From Nitrospirota bacterium (GTDB lineage: Bacteria > Nitrospirota > Leptospirillia > Leptospirillales > Leptospirillaceae), in NCBI GenBank assembly GCA_021840555.1, contig JAKBXW010000003.1:1-64000 (forward strand): a stretch of 64,000 nt of DNA, given 5' to 3'. Shown here in pieces: positions 63,571 to 64,000 of the stretch (position 1 is the first letter of the stretch; every line of letters starts with the position of its first letter). The notes beneath the pieces are model-generated. The model had not been told where the DNA came from. It did no database searches and saw only the letters and a list, made by a program, of their open reading frames with translations. A program made the translations under genes and the position numbers.

Positions 63571-63598
63571 AGGAGGGGAGCGATCCCCTCCTTTTTTT
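63571..63598 (+). terminator. Intrinsic terminator after the split isocitrate dehydrogenase
   Basis: 9-bp stem AGGAGGGGA/TCCCCTCCT with loop GCGA and a run of seven T. Confidence 0.9.
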
Positions 63599-63679
63599 GC
63601 GCTCTCTCCGCCTCATGATCCGGAACGCTTTCTCCCCGCTCCTCCGACTCCTCTGCGCTGCCGTCTCCCCGACCCGGTG

Positions 63680-64000
63680 TCAGGGGAGGAGGGGTTTCTC
63701 TCCGAAAACGGTCCTGAGCCGGAGGACGAGGGCGTGGACCCGGTCCGGGAGACCGGGGACGGCGAGACGCTCCCGGTAACGCTCGAAGATTTTCGGTCCG
63801 TCGGGAGCCCCGTGGGCCAAAAGCTCCGGATCCCGGCCCATGGCCTCGGTCCGGGGAAACAGATGGTAGTGGAGATGGGGAACCGCTTCCCCGAAGCTCA
63901 GAACATAGACCTTCCGGACCTCCGGGAGCGTCAGGATTTCCCGGACGGCCCGGCTCTGGAGGAGCGCCATCTCCCCCTGCTCCTCCCGGTCGAGTCCCCC
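63680..64000 (-). CDS. HIT-superfamily protein, 5' end outside window
   Basis: A C-terminal part (107 codons in the window) with the histidine triad AVPHLHYHLFPRTEAMG. The frame is open to the right edge (GLDREEQGEMALLQSRAV), so the start lies beyond 64000. HIT hydrolases of the GalT/FHIT type share this layout. Reads toward the terminator at 63571-63598, on the opposite strand. Confidence 0.75.
   Translation of the reverse strand, partial: GGLDREEQGEMALLQSRAVREILTLPEVRKVYVLSFGEAVPHLHYHLFPRTEAMGRDPELLAHGAPDGPKIFERYRERLAVPGLPDRVHALVLRLRTVFGEKPLLP

Overview
The window (64 kb, GC-rich, no rRNA) is a bacterial chromosome segment. Gene content (arsenic resistance, a periplasmic cytochrome c, a Thermus-type isocitrate dehydrogenase, TTG/GTG starts, rho-rpmE-prfA-prmC-murA-his colinearity) is most consistent with an acidophilic chemolithotroph of the Leptospirillum/Nitrospirota type. 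That assignment is inference from content and was not tested by a search.

Layout. 1-3765: core genes on the + strand: parA (cut by the window edge), parB, a bactofilin, mnmA and a DnaQ-like exonuclease. 3825-27683: a 23.8 kb integrated element bounded by a perfect 54-bp direct repeat. The right copy is the 3' part of an intact tRNA-Val(CAC); the left copy is the displaced tRNA fragment. The element has an XRE repressor divergent from an excisionase-like gene, a replication module (36-aa zinc microprotein, primase-helicase with an iteron-like array, two small genes), a mobilization module resembling RP4/pTF-FC2 (candidate oriT, then TraK-, TraL-, TraM-, TraJ- and TraI-like genes), an IS21-family insertion with a target-site duplication, and a cargo block: DMT exporter, OsmC protein, outer-membrane protein, PstS-like protein and arsR-C-D-A-CBS-B. 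It ends with small membrane proteins, a decayed integrase end and the active tyrosine recombinase beside the tRNA. No type IV secretion genes or coupling protein are seen, so it is best called an integrative mobilizable element (IME).

27787-39382: ileS, lspA, a TPR protein, rluD, DUF1015, a polyprenyl diphosphate synthase, a VOC protein, an outer-membrane protein, a nitrilase-fold amidase, tRNA m1A58 methyltransferase and a c-type cytochrome. 39448-51646: a long co-directional block, rho, rpmE, prfA, prmC, murA, hisG-D-C-B-H-A-F-IE and a HIT protein, mostly coupled by ATGA or TGATG overlaps. hisG appears to start at ATA in an ATAA overlap. 51653-56007: the macromolecular-synthesis operon rpsU-yqeY-dnaG-rpoD behind a strong promoter. 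Then come tRNA-Met(CAT), a zinc-ribbon coiled-coil protein, RNase P RNA, an HD phosphohydrolase, and a leftward hflX-ykgJ-DUF2156 operon. The right end holds isocitrate dehydrogenase split into two genes, a terminator and the 3' part of a HIT-family gene cut by the window edge.

The least ordinary features are the split isocitrate dehydrogenase, the non-canonical starts proposed for hisG and hflX, the zinc microprotein coupled to the primase-helicase, the 11-copy heptamer array inside the primase gene, and the six-repeat end of the IS21 element.
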